A DNA stretch of 64,000 nt, taken from positions 1 through 64,000 of the forward strand of contig JAWZYU010000751.1 in NCBI GenBank assembly GCA_038380435.1. The letters are read 5' to 3'. The stretch comes from Ryuthela nishihirai (lineage: Eukaryota; Arthropoda; Arachnida; Araneae; Heptathelidae). Made by a program: the position numbers and the translations under genes. Each line of letters begins with the position of its first letter. Position 1 is the first letter of the stretch. Of the stretch, positions 32,757 to 42,530 are shown in pieces. Below the pieces are notes generated by a model that worked only from the letters and a program-made list of their open reading frames with translations, searched no databases and had not been told where the DNA came from.

Positions 32757-33955
32757 AAAGCCTGTTTAAAATGGCCCCATTCTTCCTCAACTTCAGTATT
32801 AAGCAAACCATGACCGTCATAATGACTAAGTAACCTATCATGGTAAGCTTTTGCTATAACTGGGTCATTCAGAGCTTCAGTATTAAAGGTAAATTTTTTA
32901 ACTCTAGCACAACACTTTTTAAGTTTAAGTTGCAAGACACTTTTAACAAGGTAATGGTCAGATCCAATTTCAGCTCCCCTATATGCCCTGGTATTTCTAA
33001 CAGAACTAGCCCATTTGCTGTTAATTAATATATAATCAATCATATTCCTATGCAGCCCATCAGGTGAAACCCATGTGTATTTATGTATGTCGCGGTGTTT
33101 GTAATATGTGTTAGTTATTCTGAAACCATTGAGTTTACTTACCTGTAGGAGACGTTGCCCATTGCCATTGCAGCTACCAATACCAAAAGGACCTATTACT
33201 CCTCCCCAAAGGTCAGAGTCGGTACCAACTTTGGCATTGAAGTCACCAAGAACAAGGGTAATATCTCCTTTCTTGACAGAATTCAAAATGTCCTGAAGTT
33301 GTCCGTAAAACCTATCCTTCTCATCCTCATCAGCATCCTCAGTGGGGGCATAACAGCAGATAACATTCAAGTTTTTAATGCTTGTCTGAAATTTTGCTGT
33401 AAGAAACCTTTCATTAATGCACTCATATCCTAGAAGAGCATCACTAGCATGTCTGCTGAGCAGCAGACCCACGCCTTGGTGATGCTTTCCATCCTCCCTC
33501 CCTGTAAAGAGAAATTTAAAGTTATTTTTAAGTATCTCACCTTTACCTGTCCATCTGGTCTCTTGCAAGCCTAGAATATCTAGGTTATAGCGCTGGAATT
33601 CCTGCATGAGGACATCAAGAGAATAATCTCTATATAATGTCCTCACGTTCCACGTTCCTGCAGAAAGAAAATGATTAGTAGGATTTTTAAAGAAATTAGG
33701 TTTATTGAGATTGGTAGGGCCAACAATATCAAACAGCCCCCTGATCGCAGGCATGGGGCAAAGACCCGTTCCTCCTCTGCTAAAGGCTGAAGTCACCGAT
33801 GCTGGTAGGAACTTCAGGCACCACCTTTTCAAGTGGACTTTTTCAAGAGCCACATGGCCTGCCTGAGACGCATTACTCCAGTTTAGGCTTGACGATGCCC
33901 AACTAGCTAAGTAAGGTTCAGGTACCTGCGATGGCCTCTGATTAGGATTATCCAC
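32732..33955 (-). CDS. RTE AP-like endonuclease (N-terminal part of the LINE polyprotein)
   Basis: 407 codons. Conserved endonuclease blocks: TWNVRTL (~101-107), LQETRW (~130-135, catalytic Glu), LVLGDFNAKVG (~234-244, Asp and Asn), IDYIL (~306-310) and GSDHYLV (~331-337, catalytic Asp-His). It would nick target DNA to start reverse transcription. The frame ends at a TAG reached 1 nt out of phase within a T5 run (plus-strand A5 at 32755-32759). One more T would fuse it to the reverse transcriptase frame. The nominal start codon is GTG and the open frame continues upstream for about 11 codons without an ATG, so the true start is unresolved. Confidence 0.88.
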   Translation of the reverse strand: MDNPNQRPSQVPEPYLASWASSSLNWSNASQAGHVALEKVHLKRWCLKFLPASVTSAFSRGGTGLCPMPAIRGLFDIVGPTNLNKPNFFKNPTNHFLSAGTWNVRTLYRDYSLDVLMQEFQRYNLDILGLQETRWTGKGEILKNNFKFLFTGREDGKHHQGVGLLLSRHASDALLGYECINERFLTAKFQTSIKNLNVICCYAPTEDADEDEKDRFYGQLQDILNSVKKGDITLVLGDFNAKVGTDSDLWGGVIGPFGIGSCNGNGQRLLQVSKLNGFRITNTYYKHRDIHKYTWVSPDGLHRNMIDYILINSKWASSVRNTRAYRGAEIGSDHYLVKSVLQLKLKKCCARVKKFTFNTEALNDPVIAKAYHDRLLSHYDGHGLLNTEVEEEWGHFKQAFWKLTVLF

Positions 33956-34019
33956 CAGCTGATATAAGGTATCCCATGCCTCTGTTCACTTAGAGCTGGC
34001 AACCCAGAAGTAAAAGCTT

Positions 34020-34455
34020 ATGACTAACATTGTTATGGTTTAAATATTCAAACTTTAAATATTTAAATGCTTTTTTAATGCGTAACTTTTTAAATGCTAA
34101 AAAGAATATTACCTTGTTTTCATGCTAATTAATTTTAATTACTGAATGCTGATTATAAAATATCGTAATCAAAAGTAGCCATTTTAACGATTCTACTTCT
34201 ATTTTCACATTTATGCAAATGAACAAAGAGTATAAAAGTTAGCGTGCGAAGTATTATTTATTTATTATTTATTATTATTAAGTTCGATTTTAAGTGCGAA
34301 TATTATTATTATTGTTATAACTCTATATATTAGAAGTTTGATTTTGATTATTATATATTACTCGTTTGGGTTAAAACAGTGAAAATATTGGTATATTTAA
34401 TTTATTGACAAAAATGACTTAGATAAATTTATTTCCTATAATACAGTGAAATACA
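34020..34455. other. Intron sequence, AT-rich
   Basis: Runs of ATTATTATT and ATTTAAATG words, no gene or element recognised. Confidence 0.45.
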
Positions 34456-34769
34456 TACCGTACTTCTTCGATTCTAAGACGCACCTTAATTTCAGCACCA
34501 CCAACAGACAAAAAGCTTTGATTCTAAGAAGAAAAAAAATAAATTGCTAAAATATATCTAACAAATATTTTTATTATAATAGAATTCAATTTACTAACAA
34601 CAATAGTACTTATTTATCAGTAAGTATGCAATTCCTCACTTCCTTCTGAATCAATATCAGAGTCTGATTCTTCTGAAGCGTCTTTTTCTACGTTTCTAAG
34701 ACGCACCCCGTTTTTAAAGACGTTTATGTGGAAAAAAAAAGTGCGTCTTAGAATCGAAGAAATACGGTA
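34456..34769 (-). mobile_element. pogo/Tigger-like miniature element with transposase tail
   Basis: Inverted ends CCGTACTTCTTCGATTCTAA and CCGTATTTCTTCGATTCTAA, each continuing GACGCAC, lie inside TA duplications (34456-34457 and 34768-34769). The 310-bp element retains a minus-strand frame ending at 34617. Its last ~25 residues are rich in Asp, Glu and Ser (KDASEESDSDIDSEGSEE), as in the acidic C-termini of pogo/Tigger transposases. It appears to be an internal deletion derivative that kept the last codons of the transposase gene. Superfamily assignment is inference from the TA site and this tail. Confidence 0.7.
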
Positions 34770-34940
34770 ATTCTCCATGTTAAATATAATAATACGCAAT
34801 TGATTAAAGTGACTACATATATTTTTAAGATAATCTCTCTTATATTTAATAATCTTAGACCATTAAATTGACTATTATAACTTTCACATCGCCATTAAAC
34901 TGTTAAGGTAGAAAGAAATTGAGCTGTTTAAAAATGCAAA

Positions 34941-35859
34941 TGTTACCGCTAAAGCTCGAAAGCCGTTAATGTGCACATTACCTAGCTAATCTGCAGATTA
35001 ACTGATTTGCTCCGTTAACGTGCGGAATCAAGAGTTTTCCGCATTTTACCTAGGTAATGTGCACATTAACGGCTTCCGTATCGTTAAAGTTCAAAAGTTT
35101 GTTTCTCTCATTTCCTTTCCCTACTCCTTCCCCCCCTCTCCCTCCATTTTTAGTTTCGTTTCGCCAGTGTCTTGTCGTCGCCGGTTGTTTTTATTTCTCA
35201 TAATTTGCGTCGGCTGCTAATGCGTAGCATAGCTAATTCTGTTTTCAAATTCGTTTCTGCCTGTTAGCGCGTGAATTTGTGTCGTGATTTTTTTAAAGCA
35301 GATAAATTTAGCTCCTATTATGCAAGCCAGCACCAAGGACCCTTTCTACTGTCCAAATTATAGTCACGTGACCTAAAGATTCATACTTAAGAGATTCACC
35401 ACTTGACGGATTCGTTCTCACTTGGCCTCCGCTCATCCGGGGCGTTTCATGATAATTCGGAACACTGAGTCACGTGACCCGAAGATTGTGACTCAAGAGA
35501 TTCATCACTTGACAGATTCGTTCTCACTTGGCCTTCGCTCATTTGGGGCGTTTTTTATAATGCGGCAGGCGGTGTACTGTAGAGCTAGATACGTTATCTG
35601 AATAATAGGATAGTTAAAAAACGAAAAAGTACAATGTACCGGCTATTACCAATTCCGATAATAGCCGATACGCCATATTTTATTTTCACTTTAACGAGTG
35701 CCTAGTAGGTAATGTGCAGATTATCCAGGTAATTTGCAGATTACCTAGGTAATTTGAGAAATGAAACAATTTTCGGCACGTTAACGGATCACCCTAGTTA
35801 ATCTGCACAATACCTAGATAATCTGTAGAATAACTGATTTCTGCACTTTAGCGGTAACA
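34941..35859. mobile_element. Long inverted-repeat DNA element of about 0.9 kb
   Basis: Outer ends TGTTACCGCTAAAG (34941) and CTTTAGCGGTAACA (35846-35859) are perfect inverted repeats. Each end region contains further palindromic words (AATGTGCACATT, TACCTAGGTA, GTTAACG). The left end is itself a hairpin: AGCCGTTAATGTGCACATTA at ~34970 is answered by TAATGTGCACATTAACGGCT at ~35056. The interior holds a 106-bp direct duplication. No transposase frame and no clear TSD, so superfamily unknown. Confidence 0.7.
35362..35570. repeat. 106-bp direct duplication with CACGTG
   Basis: Two diverged copies (from 35362 and 35468) both start AGTCACGTGAC and contain GATTCGTTCTCACTTGGCC. It lies inside the inverted-repeat element. 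GTCACGTGAC is a perfect palindrome containing an E-box core. Confidence 0.8.
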
Positions 35860-36180
35860 CACATATATCTGTGCTAAAAATGCCTAACATAATAGTAATG
35901 TTCAAATTTAATTTAAATTTTTGTCATTAGCCTTTGTTACAAAATAAATTATAAAATTAATTATTAAAGATATTGTATAACCTATTGTTCCCATGTAAAG
36001 TATTTCACACATATCATAATCAATAACTTATCTCAAGTAGTAATATATAGTGACATTAATTGTAGTTCCTCAGTTAAAGAGCTTGCAAATAATATATTTA
36101 TTGAAAAATAAAGTTTTAAGTCGATTTAAAAGAGACATTTAACTTCGGTCATATTTTTGCGAAAATCGCCGGAATTTTTT
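35860..36180. other. Intron sequence, AT-rich
   Basis: About 320 bp between two DNA transposons. No feature recognised. Confidence 0.45.
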
Positions 36181-36704
36181 GTCTACACCAATGTTTCCCA
36201 AAGTGGTCGATACCGCCCCCTGGGAGGAGGGGGGGGCTGGAACGATCCAGGGGGTCGGTAGTAGCCTCGGGTGCAATTGGGGGGCGGTGGCAGCATAAAA
36301 AAAAGAAGGGAAGATAAGATAATTTTGAAAAACCGTTCGTACAAGTTTCATCTGTTGTGCAACATAGAGTTAAAGTCGTAGTGATTACTTTATTTTCCAA
36401 ATAAACGCATAAAATTATCCTTCGTTATCTTAATTTTCTGCGTAATGCGAATGTTACTATGGTGGATTTTAATAAATAATTTTATAATTTCAAGCTTCAA
36501 GGTGTCTTATTTACAACAACATCTTTCTTTACTATGTTGTAGGACGTAAGTAGAAATATAGATACATAAAAGAACGCAAATTTGCCACTGCGTCTTTCTG
36601 TTTGTTCCCTTAAAGAAGGTAGGTTTCCGAGGGGACGCTGAGTAATTTTTTTTATGAAAAGTGGGGCGGTAGGACAAATAAGTTTGGGAACCTCTGGTCT
36701 ACAC
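36181..36704. mobile_element. Non-autonomous hAT element, 508 bp, perfect 8-bp TSD
   Basis: Ends CAATGTTTCCCAAAGTGG (36189) and, on the other strand, CAGAGGTTCCCAAACTT are imperfect inverted repeats of the hAT type. The TSD GTCTACAC is perfect (36181-36188 and 36697-36704). The ends are G/C-run-rich (CGCCCCCTGGGAGG). No intact transposase. It lies about 105 bp upstream of the last-exon acceptor. Confidence 0.85.
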
Positions 36705-36810
36705 AATGCAACGTCTTCGAAAATAACTTTCCATTGATTATTTTTATGAGTGTACAAATAATTTTAAAACAAATAATAAATTTCTAAATTTTATTTTCCT
36801 TTTTCTGCAG

Positions 36811-36905
36811 GTATCCATCAAGTTGTTTCAGTAATTCCTTTGGCATGGCTTACAGCAGTCGCAACTTTAGTGTATCAAATCTCAGCTCAAAAACTTCCAG
36901 TGTGA
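36811..36905 (+). CDS. Beat-like protein, last coding exon
   Basis: After the acceptor TTTTTCTGCAG, GT completes a glycine codon and the frame reads IHQVVSVIPLAWLTAVATLV then YQISAQKLPV and TGA (36903-36905). The ~20-residue hydrophobic stretch near the C-terminus fits a GPI-attachment signal or a membrane anchor, as some Beat proteins have. The splice phase matches the donor at 28667. A 60-codon frame in another phase (36845-37027) overlaps it but would need a different start; I treat that as a shadow. Confidence 0.7.
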
Positions 36906-37160
36906 AGACTATTGTGACAAGACGTAGTGTAACTGAAATCTTCATTACCACTGTCACAAAACAGCAACGAGCTGAATTCCTTCGCCCTCCATCATTTCGT
37001 GCAAAGCTCCCAGCTCAGCGAAAATAAAATAAGTATAAAAAAAAAGGGTAACAACAACAAAACAACCCTAACAAACTCGCTGTCGTTTCATAAGAAAACA
37101 ATGTTATTGGTTCAAGACCATCTTGGGAGGATCTAAAAAAAATCCAATAAAGAATGAAGA
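36906..37160 (+). other. Probable 3' UTR of the Beat-like gene with poly(A) signals
   Basis: AATAAA occurs at 37023-37028, followed by an A-rich run, and again at 37146-37151. Either could direct cleavage. Exact transcript end unknown. Confidence 0.5.
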
Positions 37161-37718
37161 TCCTCCGCGGATGTCTGCTCTAAGACACCTCAATAGTCCA
37201 TGGCGAATGATGTGAAGGTACTTCTGTCGAGATCCGTGGGACAAATCCTGCTGTCAGGTGAAAGAGAAGGTTTGGAAGATGAAGAAGTGGATGGTGGTGA
37301 TGCTGCAAGGACCTCCTCACCACAGAAATAGGGGATGGCATATATGTAAGCACGTGGTCGCAGGATGATAAGAGTTGCTTGCAACGGCACGAGAGGAAAT
37401 AAGACGTAGCTCAATTCTTCATAAGCGCTTTCTTGTTGTTTTTTTTTAGACTCAAGTAACAAAAAATAAGAACTCATCTGATTGTTAAACGTGTTTCTTT
37501 GTATCTTGGGATGATTTTTCTTTGGAAGAAAAAAGCACATCGAATGGATGATGATGAACTGAAGATTCCAACTGAGTGTTTCTTTGTTTATTTTCTAACT
37601 GTTTCATTGAAGTGCTTGGCAATTATGAAGTATAAAAATTTTCCTATTATCGTTTGGAATATTTATTTCCGTGAGAATCTTTTAACACCTTTTTTTACTA
37701 TAATCTGAATATATTATT
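37161..37718. other. Downstream flank, no gene called
   Basis: Small frames on both strands without motifs. AT-rich toward the right. Confidence 0.4.
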
Positions 37719-38124
37719 CCTGAAGAAGAGGGTGTATCCATTGGTACAGTCGGTAGCGCGCCAGGCTCGTAATCTGTAGTTCCCAGGTTCCAGTCACAGC
37801 TGGGTCAGCGTTGAGATTTATCTACGCAAAATTCCACGCCCTGCCCACGGTCAGTAGGGGACACCGATGGGCTTGGAAAGGCCGCCGTCCGTCGGATGAG
37901 ACGTTAAGCCGTGACCTCGTGTCAATGGGAACCATACCCTGTGCACGTTAAAGAACACGCTGGATGGCCTTGACGGGAGGCTACCATCTGTCTCCCAATA
38001 GCTGTTCCATTGGGTCTCTCCCCCAACCCTCTCTGAAACTTCGGGGTCCTTGTGACCTGGCCATTTAGCTCATGGTGTGCAAAAAGTGCCGCTCAGAGGT
38101 AAAACAACCCAACCTGAAGAAGAG
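37719..38124 (+). mobile_element. SINE, full length with damaged head, with TSD
   Basis: Plus-strand copy (37731-38112) with a perfect 12-bp TSD CCTGAAGAAGAG (37719-37730 and 38113-38124). The head starts GGTGTATCCATTGGTACAGT, so the A box is altered, and the B box reads GGTTCCAGTCAC. Probably transcriptionally dead. Confidence 0.9.
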
Positions 38125-38341
38125 AATAGGTTTTCTGGTATGGTGTCAACTGATTTTAAGATGCGTGAATCTCAAGCAATTTCAAAATAAAGTAGATTTC
38201 CGCAGTAACAGCGTTTAACCCTATTTAGGTTTTTTATTTATGTCGCATAACACTGATGAAGCTTATTTCCTTCATATTGTGCGCCAAAATTTAGCTAGTT
38301 TGTTACGAAAGATACCACTTGAGCTGTCTGTAGCAAATGAG

Positions 38342-38702
38342 TTGGATTGGATTGTTTTACCTCTGAGCGGCACTTTTTTGCACACCATGGGCTAAATGGC
38401 CAGGTCACAAGGACCCCGAAGGCTCAGAGAAGGTTGGGGGAGGGGACCCACTGGAACAGCTGTTGGGAGACAGATGGTAGCCTTCCGTCAAGGCCATCCA
38501 GCGTGTTCTTTAACGTGCACAGGGTATGGCTCTCCCGCACACGGGGCCACGGCTTAACGTCTCATCCGACGGACGGCGGTCTTTCCAAGCCCATCGGTGT
38601 CCCCTACTGACCGTGGGCAGGGCGTAGAATTTTTGCGGAGATAAATCTCAACGCTCACCCAGCTGGGACTCGAACCTGGGAACTACAGATTACGAGCCTG
38701 GC
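38342..38702 (-). mobile_element. SINE with AATCC-type tail, 5'-truncated
   Basis: The tail side GGATTGGATTG on the plus strand corresponds to AATCCAATCC. The copy stops after ATTACGAGCCTGG, before the A-box end of the head. It abuts an older SINE fragment. Confidence 0.87.
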
Positions 38703-38931
38703 TTAAGTGATCAGATCACAAGGGCTCCAAGTAAAGGAAGCTGACCCACTGGATAGTTATTTGCAGAGCGATGGAAGCCCCGATCAAGGCCATCCAATGT
38801 GTTCTCCAATTTGCACAGAGTATGGCTTTCTTGCACACCTGACGTTGGGTTGTTTTACCTCTGAGCTGCATTTTTTTTTTTTTTTTGCATACAATGAGCT
38901 AAATGACAGGTCACAAGGACCCCGAGGTGTT
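38703..38931 (-). mobile_element. Two old SINE fragments
   Basis: At 38703-38840 a diverged minus-strand body (GATCAGATCACAAGGGCTCC ... GTGTTCTCCAATTTGCACAG) without its tail. At 38843-38931 only a tail-proximal piece from GTTGGGTTGTTTTACC, containing a T15 run. They form the left side of a SINE cluster. Confidence 0.7.
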
Positions 38932-39645
38932 GGGCGGGGGTGGCTCAGTCGGTAGCCCGCCAGGCTCGTAATCTTTAGTTCCCAGGTTCGAGTCCCAGCT
39001 GGGTCAGCGTTGAGATTTATTTCCGCAAAATTCCCCGCCCTGCCCACGGTCAGTAGGGGACACCGATGGGCTTGGAAAGGCCGCCGTCAGTCGGATGGGA
39101 CGTTAAGCCGTGGCCCCGTGTGCGGGAGAGCCATACCCTGTGCACGTTAAAGAACACGCTTGATGGCCTTGACGGGAGGCTACCATCTGTCTCCCAAGAG
39201 CTGTTCCAATGGGTCCTCTCCCCCAACCTTCTCTGAGCCTTCGGAGTCCTTGTGACCTGGCCATTTAGCACATGGTGTGCAAAAAAAGTGCAGCTCAGAG
39301 GTAAAACAACCCAACATTAAAGAACACGCTGGATGGTCTTGACGGGAGACTACCGTCTGTCTCCCAACAGTGGGTCCCCTCCCCCAACCTTCTCTGAGCC
39401 TTCGGAATCCTTGTGACCTGGCCATTTAGCACATGGTGTGCAAAAAAAGTGCAGCTCAGAGGTAAAACAACCCAACGTTAAAGAACACGCTGGATGGTCT
39501 TGACGGGAGGCTACCATCTGTCTCCCAACAGCTGTTCCATTGGGTCCCCTCCCCCAACCTTCTCTGAGCCTTCGGGGTCCATGTGACCTGGCCATTTAGC
39601 CCATGGTGTGCAAAAAAGTGCCGCTCAGAGGTAAAACAACCCAAC
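38932..39645 (+). mobile_element. SINE with three 3' modules
   Basis: A full-length plus-strand SINE (38932-39314) is followed by two extra 3' modules (39315-39476 and 39477-39645). Both junctions read CCAAC then (A/G)TTAAAGAACACGC. The second module lacks ~10 bp around the AACAGCTGTTCC region. The flanking ACCCCGAG (38919) and CCCCCGAG (39645) may be a decayed TSD. Confidence 0.9.
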
Positions 39646-39935
39646 CCCCGAGTTGTCAGAGAAGGTTGGGGGATGGGACAGATGGAAGCCTCCTGTCGAG
39701 ACCACGGCTTTACGCTCCATCTGAAGGACGGCGGCCTTTCTAAGCCCATCGATGTCGCCTACTGACCGAAGGCAAGGCGAAGAGTTTTGCGGAGATAAAT
39801 CTCGTCGTTGGTTCAGGTGGGACTCGAACGTGGAAACTGAAAATTATCAGCCTGTGGTGCGATAGTGGCTGTCCCCCACTCCCAACACACACCTGACGAC
39901 GGCTTAACGACCCGTCCGACGGGCGACAGGTTTTC
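39646..39935 (-). mobile_element. Old SINE remnants, minus strand
   Basis: A diverged body (TCAGAGAAGGTTGGGGGATG ... GGACGGCGGCCTTTCTAAGC) with an altered head around 39805-39870. Another ~50-bp body fragment (GACGGCTTAACGACCCGTCC) lies at about 39896. Confidence 0.65.
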
Positions 39936-40513
39936 CGAACTGCTACTTGATCGATGGCGATAGAAATTTTGTTTTTGCCACTTCACGGATGAATTGTAAT
40001 AATGGTGCGTGATCGATTGCATCTTTATGAAACCCCGCAGAGAGAAATTGAATATGCTTAGGTCACTTATGCGAGCCTCTGCGACCCCTCGAATGACCTG
40101 GCAATCGTTTATTGAGACAATCTATCACTTGCAGCACATAACGGGGAGGCGTGATACACTGGCGTTGCTGATTTGGTTTTCTAAAAGAGAAATGTCTATT
40201 TTTCAGTTTCCAAACTGAAAACCAATGGAAAACTCGATGCATTTCCCTTCCTTGTCTTATCATTCATTTTTCCTTCGTGTGAAATAAAGTGGTTATATAT
40301 TCGAAAATTTAAAGCTACTTTGTAATTAACCATTAACCACGAAACAGAATAAACATAGCACTAGCATTGAACTGTACTGGATATTTATACGGTATATATA
40401 TATTTATATATAGATAGATACCTTGTTTTGAAATCATTTCATTTACGGCCAAATATTAGACGCTACTGTCAAAGATTTATGAAAGCGACATTGAAAATAT
40501 GCCCAGAGACTGT
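39936..40513. other. Unassigned spacer
   Basis: No gene called. (TA)n-rich at 40388-40420. A 69-codon frame at 40009-40218 has no recognisable motif. Confidence 0.4.
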
Positions 40514-41240
40514 GTTGGGTTGTTTGGGTTGTTTTACTCTGAGCGGCGCTTTTTTGCACACAATGGGCTAAATGGCCAGGTCACATGGACCCCGTAGGTT
40601 CAGAGAAGGTTGGGGAAGGAGACCCACTGGAACAGCTGTTGGGAGACAGATGGTAGCCTCCCGTCAAGGCCATCTAGCGTGTTCTTTAACGTTGGGTTGT
40701 TTTAACTCTGAGCTGCACTTTTTTGCACACAATGGGCTAAATGGCCAGGTCACATGGACCCCGAAGGCTCAGAGAAGGTTGGGGGGAGGGAACCCACTGG
40801 AATAGCTGTTGGGAGACAGATGGTAGCCTCCGTCAAGGCCATCCAGCGTGTTCTTTAACGTTGGGTTGTTTTACCTCTGAGCGGCACTTTTTTGCACACC
40901 ATGGTCTAAATGGCCAGGTCACATGGACCCCGTAGGTTCAGAGAAGGTTGGGGGAGGGGACCCACTGGAACAGCTGTTGGGAGACAGATGGTAGCCTCCC
41001 GTCAAAGCCATCCAGCGTGTTCTTTAACGTGCACAGGGTATGGCTCTCCCGCACACGGGGCCACGGCTTAACGTCCCATCCGGCGGATGGCGGCCTTTAC
41101 CAAGCCCATCGGTGTCCCCTACTGATCGTGGGCAGTGCGGAGAAGTATTGCGGAGATAAATCTCAACGCTGACCCAGCTGGGACTCGAACCTGGGAACTA
41201 CAGATTACGAGCCTGGCGCGCTACCGACTGACCCGCCCCC
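40514..41240 (-). mobile_element. SINE with three 3' modules, minus strand
   Basis: Extra modules at 40514-40690 and 40691-40859, then a complete SINE to the head at 41240. Both junctions are CTTTAACGTTGGGTTG, the same breakpoint as elsewhere. It is the opposite-strand counterpart of the three-module copy at 38932-39645. The body ends in GACCCGCCCCC, slightly altered. Confidence 0.9.
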
Positions 41241-41541
41241 TCATACAATGGGGTAAAATGGCCAGGTCACGAGGACTCGGAGAAGTTTGGAGGGTGTGGA
41301 CCCACTGGACGTCTGTCAGGAGACTTGATAGCCTCCCGTCAACCCCAGCCGGAGTTTTCTTTAACATGTACACGGAGCCCTGGCTTTTCGCGCCCCATTC
41401 GACTGATTTCCAAGCCCATCGCTGCGCCCCTACTCACCGAAGGCAGGGAGAGTTTTTCAGTGTTGGCCCAGGTGGAACTCGAACTTGGGAAATGCAGATT
41501 ACGAGCGTGGCGCACTACCAATTGAGCCACCCTCTCCCCAA
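41241..41541 (-). mobile_element. Old SINE, minus strand
   Basis: Diverged copy with a complete head (CGCACTACCAATTGAGCCAC) but a shortened body and no clear tail. It directly abuts the head of the preceding copy. Confidence 0.75.
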
Positions 41542-42333
41542 ATAAGGAGGTCCTTGCAATGGTTCCAAGAAATTGGGTCTTACTACGTCTTCCTATACCG
41601 CTAGAAGCGATCGTCGAAGAATGCAAAAATGAAGTATTTAATTTAAAAAAAATTTCATCTATTCTAGTTCTAATTTTCGAAATCGAAATATAAATTACAT
41701 TACTATGAGTTATAAGTCTAATTTATCTTTTTTTATTGCGTTTTTACGAAAAACAGTGATGTTTAAAAAATTCTTTTTCTTAAATATCCTGAATTCAGAT
41801 TGATAGATTCGTAAAAAAAAAAAGATTTCTCATACATAATTAATTAATTCTTCATTTTTTTTTCTATGCTAAAGAAATGTTTTCGAAACTGTTTTTTTTT
41901 CCATTCGGATATCGAAAGTACACGTTTAATTTGATATTGTTTCAAAAAAAAAAGGTTTTTTCTCCTGTTAAAATTCACATTAACTCTGTATCACGCTGCG
42001 AAGAATTCTTATCTTTGTGTATAATTTAAAGTATATATATATTAAGTATTTTATTTTTAATTTATGCAAAGGTTTTATTCGTAGCAAAAACTAATTTAGT
42101 TTATCTATAAAGAGATTTTTAATCATTGCTTCGTTTTTATATCATTAATGATAATTAAGCTACTTTTTTTCCGTTTTGTAAGATCCAATAATCAAATATT
42201 TATTCACAGGCAGCAAATTGAAATCTCTTTTGAACGAGAGGGATTATTTTTTTTTCAAACTTCAGAAATGTTTTTCTTATATTTAGTTTTAATATTTCTT
42301 TCTTTAATCGCTTTTTTGGCTTTCGTCGATGGG
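41542..42333. other. Very AT-rich DNA
   Basis: About 790 bp dominated by A and T homopolymers. No gene. Confidence 0.5.
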
Positions 42334-42530
42334 TTTGGCTAAGCCGGTAGAGCACCAAGTTCCTAATCTGACGTTCTCAGTTCGAGTCCTAACTGGACCA
42401 GCGTCGAATTATTTTACCTGTGAGCTGCACTTTTTCTGCACACAATGGTAAGGTCACGAGGACACACAGAAGGATGAGAAAAGGGACCACACCGGACAGC
42501 TGTTAGGGAACAGATGGTAGCTCCCGTTAA
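42334..42530. mobile_element. Old SINE head joined to an inverted SINE tail
   Basis: 42334-42404 is a plus-strand tRNA-like head (GGCTAAGCCGGTAGAGCACC, CAGTTCGAGTCCTAACTGG). At 42405 it switches to the minus-strand tail region of the SINE (TTATTTTACCTGTGAGCTGC) for ~125 bp. A head-to-tail inverted chimera, probably old. Confidence 0.65.

Larger units (their letters stand above)
30749..33995 (-). mobile_element. RTE-type LINE, almost complete, antisense to the Beat-like gene
   Basis: About 3.25 kb on the minus strand, with an APE-type endonuclease frame followed by a reverse transcriptase frame. The 3' end is an (ATG)n microsatellite (plus-strand CATCATCAT at 30748-30768). The short length, single endonuclease-RT coding unit, absence of gag, and ATG/TGA microsatellite tail are typical of the RTE clade. 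The 5' end is not defined by a TSD; similarity-based trimming would set it near 33990-34020. Both frames are free of internal stops, so the copy is young. Confidence 0.85.
28668..36810 (+). other. Terminal intron of the Beat-like gene, 8,143 bp
   Basis: GT-AG intron joining 28484-28667 to 36811-36905. Both edges are consensus (GTGAGT; TTTTCCTTTTTCTGCAG), and both sides use phase 1, giving a GGT glycine codon across the junction. It contains two SINEs, an antisense RTE LINE, a pogo-like MITE, a long inverted-repeat element and a hAT element, which together make up most of its length. Confidence 0.65.

Noticed and set aside
30786..33955. Two separate LINE genes
   Set aside because: Endonuclease and RT frames overlap by 25 bp out of phase, and a single base in a T-run accounts for the split. 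It is one element.
36845..37027. 60-codon plus-strand frame overlapping the last Beat-like exon
   Set aside because: A different frame from the spliced reading; it starts inside the hydrophobic tail exon and has no family resemblance.
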